The notes beneath the pieces were generated by a model, which ran no database searches, was not told the origin of the DNA, and saw only the letters and a program-made list of their open reading frames with translations. A DNA stretch of 64,000 bases from Bacteroidota bacterium (GTDB lineage Bacteria > Bacteroidota > Bacteroidia > AKYH767-A > 2013-40CM-41-45): assembly GCA_016720655.1 (NCBI GenBank), contig JADKKE010000033.1, forward strand, positions 124,001-188,000, written 5' to 3'. Shown here piece after piece: positions 45,208-53,375 of the stretch. The translations under genes were made by a program, and so were the position numbers. Every line of letters begins with the position of its first letter. Within the stretch, counting starts at the first letter, position 1.

Positions 45208-46134
45208 TTATTGAGCGGGGTCTATTTCTATTTGTTGTTTCAGTATCAAAACGGAATATTCGTTTGGCGTAATTTTATTGCCATGGTTGAGCGCATATAC
45301 TTTCGTGAATTCTGCCCCAAAATACAGAATGATCGCAGAGTAGTATACCCAAATCAAAATCAGGATAACAGAACCCGCAGCGCCGTATACTGTAGCAATG
45401 GAGGAGCTACTCAGGTATGCTCCAATCGCAAATTTACCAACCATAAAAAGAAAGGCAGTGAACGAAGCACCGATGATGCAATCACGCAATGCTACTTTTC
45501 CGTCAGGAAGTGTTTTGAAAATTACAGTAAACAAAAGTGCAATGATGAAAAAGACGATTAGAATATTTAATACATAGAATAAGTAAACCGTATCTTTTGG
45601 AAAATATGCAGCAAGCCTTTGATTCAAAAGATCCATAAGAGAATTTACAATTAGTCCAACCATTAAGAGAAATCCAACCGATCCTATCATCGAAAAGGAA
45701 ACGACCCGGTTCTTAATAAATTTCACCAGGCCCCGTTTGGGTTTAGCTTGTATTCCCCAAATTAAATTGATCGAATCCTGAATTTCTGCAAAGACACCGG
45801 AGGCACCAACGATGAGGATAATTACACCAATGACCGTAGCGAAGGTGCTGCTGGTTGACAATTTTACATTCTTAATAGTTTCCTGAATTTGCATCGCAGC
45901 CTCATTGCCTACCAAACCGTTTATTTGTCCGAACAATTCTCCCCGAACTGCTTCTGGACCAAAAAACACTCCGCTGATACTGATAATTACTATCAGTAGA
46001 GGAGGCAATGAGAAAATTGTATAGTAAGACAATGCTGCGCTTAGTTTCAATGCATTGTCAGCTATAAATTCAGAAAATGCACCACTGAGGAGCGCCCCAA
46101 TTTTTTTTATTCTTATTTTTATTTTTATCTGCAT
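45208..46134 (-). CDS. YihY/BrkB-family membrane protein
   Basis: A 308-residue protein with six hydrophobic segments of the YihY/virulence factor BrkB family. The hallmark is the N-terminal 'FIADNALKLSAALSYYTIFSLPPLLIVII', then 'SGVFAEIQDSINLIWGIQ' and 'FGAEFTKVYALNHG' at the end. The family is not a ribonuclease, as older records suggest, and its function is unresolved; it is an inner-membrane protein. It follows the BamA-like gene on the same strand by 84 bp. Confidence 0.92.
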   Translation of the reverse strand: MQIKIKIRIKKIGALLSGAFSEFIADNALKLSAALSYYTIFSLPPLLIVIISISGVFFGPEAVRGELFGQINGLVGNEAAMQIQETIKNVKLSTSSTFATVIGVIILIVGASGVFAEIQDSINLIWGIQAKPKRGLVKFIKNRVVSFSMIGSVGFLLMVGLIVNSLMDLLNQRLAAYFPKDTVYLFYVLNILIVFFIIALLFTVIFKTLPDGKVALRDCIIGASFTAFLFMVGKFAIGAYLSSSSIATVYGAAGSVILILIWVYYSAIILYFGAEFTKVYALNHGNKITPNEYSVLILKQQIEIDPAQ

Positions 46135-46218
46135 TTTCGGATCATAAAATGTTTATGCAATACACTGCAAATATACACACTCGATGTCGTGTTTTATCCA
46201 TAAAGGAAAGCGACTAAT

Positions 46219-48060
46219 TTATTCAAATGTTACTGTCCCCGGTTTACCGATTACAAAATCCTTGAATCCAAAGTCTGTAGTTTTGAATGCATTCATTTTG
46301 AAAATACCACTTCCAATTCCGGGGATAAGAGGATAGAATGCAACAGACAACTGGAAAGTATTGAATACAAGGTTTTCGTTTTTCATGAGAACGCCAAATC
46401 CGATCTGTGAATAGAGTCTGCTCTTGCGAAAACCATTATTGGAGTCACCAAGCATACCTGCTGAATAGATCAGATAGGGACCAAATCGAAATCCGATTAC
46501 ATTCCAGGGGGCATACGATTGTGTTTGTAAGGTCAGCAATAATCGACGTGTTCCTGACAACCCGGAGCTATTAAATCCATCCAGACCGAATCCATCTTTA
46601 ATGGTCAGACTGTCATTGCTGTTTCTGTTTATACCAAGAGTAATTGAAGGCTTAATAAACAAACGAAATTTCCATTTACCACTTTCCAACAAACCAGTAA
46701 AATAGTTAACACTTGCGGATACAATACCTTGTTCAGTTTTTGATCCCGAAAAAAAAGTTCCATATTCATAACCCGAACTTAAATATCCCCAGGAATAGTA
46801 ATTGCCGAGAGTGAAGCGAGCTCCAATGTATTTGCGAATCTGATGATTTTTTATCTGGTAGCCACCGATAAAGCTGATGACTCTTCCAACAGGCACATCT
46901 TCCGTAATTCCATAGTTGAAAATGTATTTATCCTGAACATATTTTCGGGTCGATACGCCTAATCCTGCGAGGTACAAATCTTCATTGGAATATTGATTTA
47001 TCGGATCGAGTGAATCCACCGGTTGATCCAGATATCGAATTCGCAAGTATCTCAAAGTAGGAATAAGGTTGGTGGTACGATCATCTTCCGTATTTCCTTT
47101 GAATAGTTGTACAGCGAAACCTGCCCAATAATCCTGAGTATTGAATTTGTAGGATTGCTGATAGAAGAGCGCATCGGTTAAAAGAATTGAATCCGTCCGG
47201 TAATTCTGGGCGAAATTCATTCCTGCTGCCCACCGTGCAAATGGAGAATAGAAAGGCCGATCAACAGAAATATTACGAATGTAGCTTCTGTTTTCATCCG
47301 AGTCGAAGTGAAAGGTGGCATTCACATAGGTGTTCCGGATATTGGAAATATAATAATTTGCCTTATAAGCATACTCGCCCAAAGCATGATTCCAGTTGTA
47401 ACCCAATTGAATTTCATGCCCTAATCCAAAAATGTTTTTGTCGACAACATTTATTGAAACCTTTGTATTGCTAGCCCCTATTTTTGGAATGATACTCCAT
47501 TTATCCATTTCACGAATAAATATATCAACAGAATCGGATTTTTTAGAAGTTTGTACTACAGTAAACAATACATCGCGAACATAGCTATTGCTCCGTATCA
47601 AACGTTCTGATTCCTTTACTAGCAAAGAATCAAAAACCTGACCTTCGCGTATCAGCAACAAGTTTCGGATGGTCAGGTGAAGGGATTTGATATGTGCTTT
47701 GTTGCCGGTTTTCGTGAGCCAATTCTGCTTGGATACTGTTGTATCTGATATTGACTTTACAAAGGGGTCTAACGTTTGAATATTAATGTTCCGGATTATT
47801 TTGCCTTCGTATGCACTGTATGGCTTGATGATTAATTTTTTATAAGCCTTTTTAATCGATTTTGTTTTCGGTGGAACACCTTTCACCGGATTGAAAAGAA
47901 GTGGGTAAAGGAGTTTTGTCAGTTTGCTCTTTTTGGAAAAAAGTTCAATTTTTTTATAAATAAGTGTAGAATCAGTTTTATCGGAATTGCCTTGTGCATT
48001 AAGCACATCAATAGATGCAAGAAAAAAAATTAAACCGAAGAGCGCATAAAATCGCTGCAT
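46219..48060 (-). CDS. BamA/Omp85-like outer-membrane protein
   Basis: A 613-residue exported protein (signal 'MQRFYALFGLIFFLASIDVLNAQ'). One or two POTRA-like domains lie at about 80-195 ('GKIIRNINIQTLDPF', 'LLIREGQVFDSLLVKESERLIRSNSYVRDVLFTVV'), followed by a 16-strand-type beta-barrel domain with terminal strands 'VSASVNYFTG', 'FRLFIKPSITLGIN', 'FGFGVLMKNENLVFNTFQLSVAFYPL'. The pattern of one N-terminal POTRA, the 'GLDGFNSSGLSGTRRLLLTLQTQ' segment and a barrel fits the Omp85/TamA family. Role could be insertion or secretion of outer-membrane proteins; partner unknown. Confidence 0.72.
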   Translation of the reverse strand: MQRFYALFGLIFFLASIDVLNAQGNSDKTDSTLIYKKIELFSKKSKLTKLLYPLLFNPVKGVPPKTKSIKKAYKKLIIKPYSAYEGKIIRNINIQTLDPFVKSISDTTVSKQNWLTKTGNKAHIKSLHLTIRNLLLIREGQVFDSLLVKESERLIRSNSYVRDVLFTVVQTSKKSDSVDIFIREMDKWSIIPKIGASNTKVSINVVDKNIFGLGHEIQLGYNWNHALGEYAYKANYYISNIRNTYVNATFHFDSDENRSYIRNISVDRPFYSPFARWAAGMNFAQNYRTDSILLTDALFYQQSYKFNTQDYWAGFAVQLFKGNTEDDRTTNLIPTLRYLRIRYLDQPVDSLDPINQYSNEDLYLAGLGVSTRKYVQDKYIFNYGITEDVPVGRVISFIGGYQIKNHQIRKYIGARFTLGNYYSWGYLSSGYEYGTFFSGSKTEQGIVSASVNYFTGLLESGKWKFRLFIKPSITLGINRNSNDSLTIKDGFGLDGFNSSGLSGTRRLLLTLQTQSYAPWNVIGFRFGPYLIYSAGMLGDSNNGFRKSRLYSQIGFGVLMKNENLVFNTFQLSVAFYPLIPGIGSGIFKMNAFKTTDFGFKDFVIGKPGTVTFE

Positions 48061-48139
48061 CTGAAAGTAGCGTTTGTGAGTATTTAGAAATCAATATTCC
48101 CTGCAATCGGTAAGATTAAATGTATTGAAAAAGATTTCA

Positions 48140-48985
48140 TCAATTTGAAATTGCAGAGATAAAATCTTCAACATGACGGTTGAATTCTTCCGGTTGCTCA
48201 AGGTTGGACATGTGTCCCGCATTCGCAATGGAATGTAAGGTTGAGTTTGCAATGTTGTCATGAAGATATTCTGATTGAGCCAGGGGTGTTACCTTGTCTT
48301 CTGTACCACAGATAATAAGTACCGGAACAGCGATATTGATAAGGCTGGTACACATTTCCCATCTCTGAGCCAATGCATTTAATGTCCCAATCACCGTTTT
48401 TGTGGAGGTGGAAAGTATTACCTGCTTGATTTTTTCAACCACTGCTTGTTTGGTCTTAATCGTATTCGCGCAGAATACCGCTTGTGCAAAATTTTCTGCG
48501 AATTCCGCATAGCCGTTCTCGTTAATTTTCTTAATAGATTGGTTTCGCTTTTCTTTCATTTCAGGAGAATCCGAAAGACACTGGGTATCACTCAGGATTA
48601 ATGCCTCAAACCTTTCCGGAAATCGAGCCATTGCATTGAGCAGAATGTATCCACCCATGGATAAGCCGCATACAATAGCTTTTTCAATTTTAAGCCCATC
48701 CATAAAATAAATTAAATCATCAGCAAACAAGCTGATGCTTTCTTTTATATTACCAGAAGTGGATTTTCCGAAACCACGAATATCGTATGCAATTACCCGA
48801 TTCGTTTTTTGAAAATAGCTAATCTGCGGCTGCCACGAAGATTTATCAAAAGGAAAACCATGAAGGAAGATGATGGGAGTATTTCCTTCGCCAACATCGT
48901 TGTAGCTGATTGTGATGTCTTGCATTTCGATACTTAAATCGAGGCCACGGATAATTTTCAGATCCGAATTTTTGAGAATATTCAT
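48140..48985 (-). CDS. Alpha/beta-hydrolase
   Basis: A 281-residue alpha/beta-hydrolase. The oxyanion strand is 'PIIFLHGFPFDKSSWQPQ', the nucleophile elbow is 'VCGLSMGG' (Ser109), the acid is in 'LIICGTEDKVTP', and the catalytic His is in 'NAGHMSNLEQPEEFN'. It lies 11 bp after the MlaD-like gene and is probably co-transcribed with the MCE transport genes. Ester or lipid hydrolysis is possible; the substrate is not predictable. Confidence 0.9.
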   Translation of the reverse strand: MNILKNSDLKIIRGLDLSIEMQDITISYNDVGEGNTPIIFLHGFPFDKSSWQPQISYFQKTNRVIAYDIRGFGKSTSGNIKESISLFADDLIYFMDGLKIEKAIVCGLSMGGYILLNAMARFPERFEALILSDTQCLSDSPEMKEKRNQSIKKINENGYAEFAENFAQAVFCANTIKTKQAVVEKIKQVILSTSTKTVIGTLNALAQRWEMCTSLINIAVPVLIICGTEDKVTPLAQSEYLHDNIANSTLHSIANAGHMSNLEQPEEFNRHVEDFISAISN

Positions 48986-48996
48986 ACGATAAAATT

Positions 48997-49746
48997 TTAT
49001 TGCGATTTCTTTTCTTCTTCTTTTTTCTTTTCTTCTTCTTTCTTCTCTTCCGCTTCTTTTTTTAATTTTTCCGCAGCTTTAGCTTTTTTATTGAAATACC
49101 CTTTTAAAAGAAAATTATGTTGAGCGGCTTTCATGTTTTCATCCAGACCTTTTGTGCTTTTTTTCAAATTCACAAGCGTTTGATTCATATTTTCAGCAAA
49201 AGTAGAATCCTGGATGAGGCGCCCGAGAGTACCATTTCCGCTGTTAACCTGGATCATAATTTCTGCCAGTTGTTCAGAAATGATTTCGGCATTGCCTGCA
49301 GTAACCTGCAAGCTGGCCATGATCGCATCCGTTTCAACCGGTTCAGCCGAGCTGAGCTTCGTACCTTCTTTTACCACGGAAGCGGTTGCACTTCCCTGAG
49401 TGATAATCAAAAGGCGATCACCGATTAGACCTTCCGATCCGATAGCTACTTCGCAATCGGATTTGATAAACTGTTGGACATCTTTTTTTACCAGGAGGTC
49501 TACCTTTACCGTTGAATCATTTATAATTGTAATGTTATCAACTGTACCAACATTGATACCGGAGAAGCGAACATTGTTTCCAACCTGTAAACCACTCACA
49601 TTGTAAAATGTGGATGTAAGTTTAAAAACCGGGTTGAACAAATTTTTCTGTTTCCCAATAATAAATATTGCCAGGATAAAGAGTGAGATCCCGCCTGCAA
49701 TAAATAAACCCAGGCGGATTTTAAATTTCTGTGTGTGTATTTCCAT
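48997..49746 (-). CDS. MlaD-like MCE-domain protein
   Basis: A 249-residue protein with a single N-terminal membrane helix ('LGLFIAGGISLFILAIFIIGK'), one MCE domain ('FKLTSTFYNVSGLQVGNNVRFSGINVGTVDNITIINDSTVKVDLLVKKDVQQFI', 'SEGLIGDRLLIITQG') and a Lys/Glu-rich disordered tail. MlaD-like proteins form hexameric periplasmic channels that handle phospholipids between membranes. It is in an operon with the permease and ATPase genes immediately upstream. Confidence 0.93.
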   Translation of the reverse strand: MEIHTQKFKIRLGLFIAGGISLFILAIFIIGKQKNLFNPVFKLTSTFYNVSGLQVGNNVRFSGINVGTVDNITIINDSTVKVDLLVKKDVQQFIKSDCEVAIGSEGLIGDRLLIITQGSATASVVKEGTKLSSAEPVETDAIMASLQVTAGNAEIISEQLAEIMIQVNSGNGTLGRLIQDSTFAENMNQTLVNLKKSTKGLDENMKAAQHNFLLKGYFNKKAKAAEKLKKEAEEKKEEEKKKEEEKKSQ

Positions 49747-49786
49747 TTGGAGTCTATTAAGTCTGGTTCAATTAATTTGTTGTTAT

Positions 49787-50569
49787 TTATTTGAAGAAGG
49801 CCTGAATGGCAGGATCTGAACTGGCTTCGAATTCCTTTACACTGCCTTCAAGGTACACTTCGCCATCCTGTAACATTACTATTCTATTCCCCGTCGTTCG
49901 CGCACAAGTGATGTCGTGGGTGATTATAATCGATGATGTTTTATATTTATTTTGAACGTCAAGAATCAGGGCACTGATTTCATCAGAAGTCACGGGGTCA
50001 AGCCCGGTGGTAGGCTCGTCGTAAAGCATAATCGAGGGATCCACGACAATGGTTCGTGCAAGACTTATTCGTTTTCTCATTCCTCCTGAAAGTTGTGAGG
50101 GCATTTTGTTTAAGGTATCTGCCAGGCCTACATTTTCAAGTGCCTCATTGATTTTTTCGTCAACCTCAGAATCAGAAAGTTCTCGTTTGATCCTTCGTAA
50201 AGGAAATTCCAAATTTTGTTTTACCGTCATTGAATCATACAAAGCACCACTTTGAAAGAGAAATCCGATTTTGGTTCTCAAGTCACCAAGTTCATGGTTA
50301 TTGAGGGTTGTCACATTTTTATCGAAAACTTTAATCGTACCTCCATCTGAACCCAGAAGACCAACGATGCATTTTATCAATACCGATTTTCCGGTTCCGG
50401 ATTTTCCAACAACGACCAGGTTTTCACCCTTGAACAATTTGAGCGAAATATTCTTCAATACTTCCTGGCTCCCAAACGCTTTCTTAAGTCCATTGATATC
50501 AATTACAATTTCATCATCTGTTGTCGATGATGGAGCTGACATATGGATATCCTGAGTGTTTGATTTCAT
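49787..50569 (-). CDS. MlaF-like ABC transporter ATPase
   Basis: A 260-residue ATPase with Walker A 'GKSGTGKSVLIK' (residues ~58-69), Q-loop 'LFQSGALYDSMTVKQNLEFPL', signature 'LSGGMRKRISLART', Walker B 'IMLYDEPTTGLDPVT' and H-loop His in 'IIITHDI'. Its short N-terminal extension before the ATPase core is typical of MlaF. It powers the MCE lipid transporter. It overlaps the permease gene by four bases (ATGA) and lies 40 bp before the MlaD-like gene. Confidence 0.95.
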   Translation of the reverse strand: MKSNTQDIHMSAPSSTTDDEIVIDINGLKKAFGSQEVLKNISLKLFKGENLVVVGKSGTGKSVLIKCIVGLLGSDGGTIKVFDKNVTTLNNHELGDLRTKIGFLFQSGALYDSMTVKQNLEFPLRRIKRELSDSEVDEKINEALENVGLADTLNKMPSQLSGGMRKRISLARTIVVDPSIMLYDEPTTGLDPVTSDEISALILDVQNKYKTSSIIITHDITCARTTGNRIVMLQDGEVYLEGSVKEFEASSDPAIQAFFK

Positions 50570-51408
50570 GAGGTAATCATATCAGTAATTTGAACTGCAA
50601 TTACATCTACAATGATAACAAGCAGGGAACCAAGTACTACAGCGGAATTGGCTGCTACGCCTACGCTTTCTGTTCCTCTGCCGGCATTGTATCCTTTGTA
50701 ACACCCAATTATACCAATCACCGCTCCGAAGAAAAATGATTTGATCACTGCCGGAATAAAATCGATAAATTCAACATGGCTGAATGCCTGGGAGAAAAAC
50801 AGAACGAATGAAACATCGCCTTTAATATTTGCTCCCGCCCAACTGCCAAGCATTCCCCATGCATCTGCATAAAGAATCAGAAGAGGAATCATTATTGTTG
50901 CAGCAAGTACTCTTGTAACCACAAGGAATCGAATTGGATTTGTGGAAGAAACTTCCATGGCATCAATTTGTTCAGTAACTTTCATGGAACCGAGCTCTGC
51001 ACCCATCCCGGACCCGATTTTTCCTGCGCAAATGAGCGCTGTAATAACCGGACCCATCTCCCGAATTAGTGAAACCGCGACCATCCCCGGAAGCATTGTC
51101 ACCGCTCCAAAATCAACCAGGACCGGCCGTGATTGTATTGTCAATACAAGCCCCATGATCGCCCCTGTTATTGAAATCAGCGGAAGAGATTTGTTTCCGA
51201 TTTGAAAGCACTGAAGAAAAAACTCTTTCCATTCAAAATGCCGGGTGAACATTGCTCTTACGATTTGTGACATAAAGAGAAATCCATCAGCAAGCTTGGT
51301 GACAAAAACATTGGCAGCAGTTTTTCGTTCCAGCGCTTTTTCGCTAAGTTTCATGGATTGTTTCTGAGCGAATACATTCACATTTGTAATTGGACGAAGG
51401 GTAGCCAT
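50566..51408 (-). CDS. MlaE-family ABC transporter permease
   Basis: A 280-residue integral membrane protein of the MlaE permease family: 'ISITGAIMGLVLTIQSRPVLVDFGA', 'VSLIREMGPVITALICAGKIGSGMGAELGSMKVTEQIDAMEV', 'FLVVTRVLAATIMIPLL', 'GRGTESVGVAANSAVVLGSLLVIIVDV'. These strongly conserved blocks identify it as the membrane subunit of the MCE/Mla phospholipid system. It is the first gene of the four-gene run permease-ATPase-MlaD-hydrolase. Confidence 0.95.
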   Translation of the reverse strand: MATLRPITNVNVFAQKQSMKLSEKALERKTAANVFVTKLADGFLFMSQIVRAMFTRHFEWKEFFLQCFQIGNKSLPLISITGAIMGLVLTIQSRPVLVDFGAVTMLPGMVAVSLIREMGPVITALICAGKIGSGMGAELGSMKVTEQIDAMEVSSTNPIRFLVVTRVLAATIMIPLLILYADAWGMLGSWAGANIKGDVSFVLFFSQAFSHVEFIDFIPAVIKSFFFGAVIGIIGCYKGYNAGRGTESVGVAANSAVVLGSLLVIIVDVIAVQITDMITS

Positions 51409-51608
51409 TTTTTGTATCCTGATTTTGATTGAAACTTTTGTAAGAAGGATTTATAGTGCGCCGTAAGTTTTCAAAGACTAAAGAACAATTCCAACGATAT
51501 TATTTAATTTTGAAGAAAATCATCGAAGAAAATTTAGTTTAGAACCTTCAGATTCCCAGACAAATCTTTTTTGATATAATTTTCAACAAGCATTTAGATG
51601 TTCTATAT

Positions 51609-52082
51609 TTAGTTGAGATACCGTCTCAAAATCCAGGCAATCGTTTCGTGATCTTCCATTAATCCGGTGAGAAAATCAGCAGTACCGGCGTCCCCGTGCT
51701 TTTCATCACATGCCGTAATTTGCTTGCGCAATTGTTTAATTACGGTTTCGTGATCCTCCAGTAATTCATCAAGCATATTTTTTTGGGAAGGATATTTCCC
51801 GGGCGATTCCTTCAACGTAGCCGCAGCACTGAATTCTTTCATGGTTCCGATTGTCTTGACACCAAGTTTTCCGATTCTTTCTGCAATTTCATCGATGTAA
51901 ACTTCCAATTGCTTGTATTGGGCTTCGAAGAGTTTATGGAGTTCCATAAAACTTTCCCCGGATACATTCCAATGGAATTTGCGTGTTTTAATGTACAACG
52001 TCATTTCATCTGCCAATAAAGTAGAAAGCAAGTCGGTGATGTTTCCAAGCGATTTTTCTGATATTCCTATGTTCGGTTTCAT
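51609..52082 (-). CDS. Dps-family DNA-protection ferritin
   Basis: A 157-residue Dps protein with ferroxidase-site residues at the canonical spacing: His37 and His49 ('KFHWNVSGESFMELHKLF'), Asp64 and Glu68 ('DEIAERIGKLG'). The end of the fold is 'AWILRRYLN'. Dps oxidises Fe(II) with peroxide and stores it as mineral inside a dodecamer, protecting DNA in starved or oxidatively stressed cells. Its start codon overlaps the AI-2E stop codon, so it is translated from the same transcript, whose promoter carries operator copy D. Confidence 0.95.
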   Translation of the reverse strand: MKPNIGISEKSLGNITDLLSTLLADEMTLYIKTRKFHWNVSGESFMELHKLFEAQYKQLEVYIDEIAERIGKLGVKTIGTMKEFSAAATLKESPGKYPSQKNMLDELLEDHETVIKQLRKQITACDEKHGDAGTADFLTGLMEDHETIAWILRRYLN

Positions 52083-53188
52083 TGTGAGTATTTTTTTAAA
52101 ACGGTTTTTTTGAAGCTATTTTTATTATTCGAAACCGAGACAACATTTCCCATAAGAAAGCCCCAGGGCTTCAATGGTTCAATGTGATCAAAGATCAATT
52201 TAAGAATTGCAGTGAGTGGAATTGAAAGAAACATTCCCGGTATACCCCACAATGCAGCACCTGCCAATACAACAATGATTGAAACGAGGGCATTGATTTT
52301 CACTTTGGAAGCGACAATTCGCGGGATGATAAAATGATTGTCGATGAATTGAATGATCATATATACTCCGAAAACAAGGAACACGTCAGTGATGGATTCT
52401 TTGGTTACAAATGCAATAATCATAGGTAACGCTATTGCAATGACGCCTCCGATGTACGGAATCACATTGAGGAGCGCACCTGTAACACCAAGAATGATTG
52501 CATAATCGATTCCCAGGATTAACAGGCCTGTGGAATTCAAGGTGGCCACAATGGCGGCTTCTATAAGCAAACCGGAAAGGTAGCTTTGAATTATTTTTTT
52601 TGAACTGATCAATACTTCTCCAACTTCTGGTTGCTGTGAAGAGCTAAATAATTTTCTGATAAATTCTAACAGTAAGTTTTTATAAAAAAGGATCATAAAC
52701 AGGTAAACAGGAAGCAAAACAATAATAATTAGAAAACTATTGATTGCCGTAATTATATTGCCGATTGCCCCGCCCATGTTCCGGATAGCATCTCGTTGGG
52801 TCTCATTGATCCAAATGTTTATTTTGTTGGCCTTAATATTAAAATTTTGAGAAATCCAATGAATCAGCTGTGCGCTGGTTTGGTTAAATTTTATTTTTAA
52901 CTGAGGATACGTTTCACTAAAAAGTGTGGCCTGAACAGAAATGAACCAAACAAGCCCTAAAGTAACGATGATGGCCACCATTACCGAGATGGAAATAGCC
53001 AGTACTCTGTTTATACTATGTCGTGTGAAAAAATTCACAAGAGGATTGAGCAGAATGGCAATGATGGTGGCATAAATGATTGGAAGAATTATTTGCTGGC
53101 CGATATATAAAGTAAATACCACTGCAATGGCACCAATTGCTACACATGTGAATTTGGCGTAAAATGGAAATTGCAAGGTAGAATTCAT
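52079..53188 (-). CDS. AI-2E-family transporter/permease
   Basis: About 369 residues from ATG 53188 (homologues begin near 'MNSTLQFPFYAK'; an in-frame ATG at 53212 is possible). Hydrophobic helices and conserved blocks follow: 'IYATIIAILLNPLVNFFTRHSINRVLAISISVMVAII', 'LLPVYLFMILFYKNLLLEFIRKLF', 'GIDYAIILGVTGALLNVIPYIGGVIAIALPMIIAFVTK', 'FIDNHFIIPRIVASKVKINALVSIIVVLAGAALWGIPGMFLSIPLTAILKLI'. The family is of broad and partly disputed substrate range (autoinducer-2 export, ion antiport). It is the first gene of the AI-2E-Dps pair behind operator copy D. Confidence 0.93.
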   Translation of the reverse strand: MNSTLQFPFYAKFTCVAIGAIAVVFTLYIGQQIILPIIYATIIAILLNPLVNFFTRHSINRVLAISISVMVAIIVTLGLVWFISVQATLFSETYPQLKIKFNQTSAQLIHWISQNFNIKANKINIWINETQRDAIRNMGGAIGNIITAINSFLIIIVLLPVYLFMILFYKNLLLEFIRKLFSSSQQPEVGEVLISSKKIIQSYLSGLLIEAAIVATLNSTGLLILGIDYAIILGVTGALLNVIPYIGGVIAIALPMIIAFVTKESITDVFLVFGVYMIIQFIDNHFIIPRIVASKVKINALVSIIVVLAGAALWGIPGMFLSIPLTAILKLIFDHIEPLKPWGFLMGNVVSVSNNKNSFKKTVLKKYSQ

Positions 53189-53237
53189 CGTTTTTAGCAA
53201 TAGAAAGAACATTCCTCCACATAGGAATTTAGTAATT

Positions 53238-53303
53238 CAAAATTATCTTTTTTATCGAAAATGGGTGTTACACAACTTTCCGAAATTGTTACATAATTCA
53301 CAC
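53238..53303 (-). promoter_or_regulatory. Direct-repeat operator and promoter (copy D)
   Basis: Minus strand: GTGTGAATTATGTAAC (core 53289-53292) and AGTTGTGTAAC (core 53268-53271), 21 bp apart. TAATTTTG (53245-53238) is a perfect Bacteroidota -7 box exactly 22 bp after the second core. It drives AI-2E-Dps. Confidence 0.88.
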
Positions 53304-53317
53304 GTTTAATTTAGTTG

Positions 53318-53356
53318 CAAAAAAATTCCGGGTTGTTAATTAAAACAACCCGGAAT
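53318..53356 (-). terminator. Rho-independent terminator after the OmpA gene
   Basis: ATTCCGGGTTGTT (minus strand, 53356-53344) pairs perfectly over 13 bases with AACAACCCGGAAT (53337-53325), loop of six, followed on the minus strand by a run of T. It lies just 3' of the OmpA gene stop and just upstream of operator copy D of the AI-2E gene. Confidence 0.9.
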
Positions 53357-53375
53357 CTAAACTGATGCGCCACTA

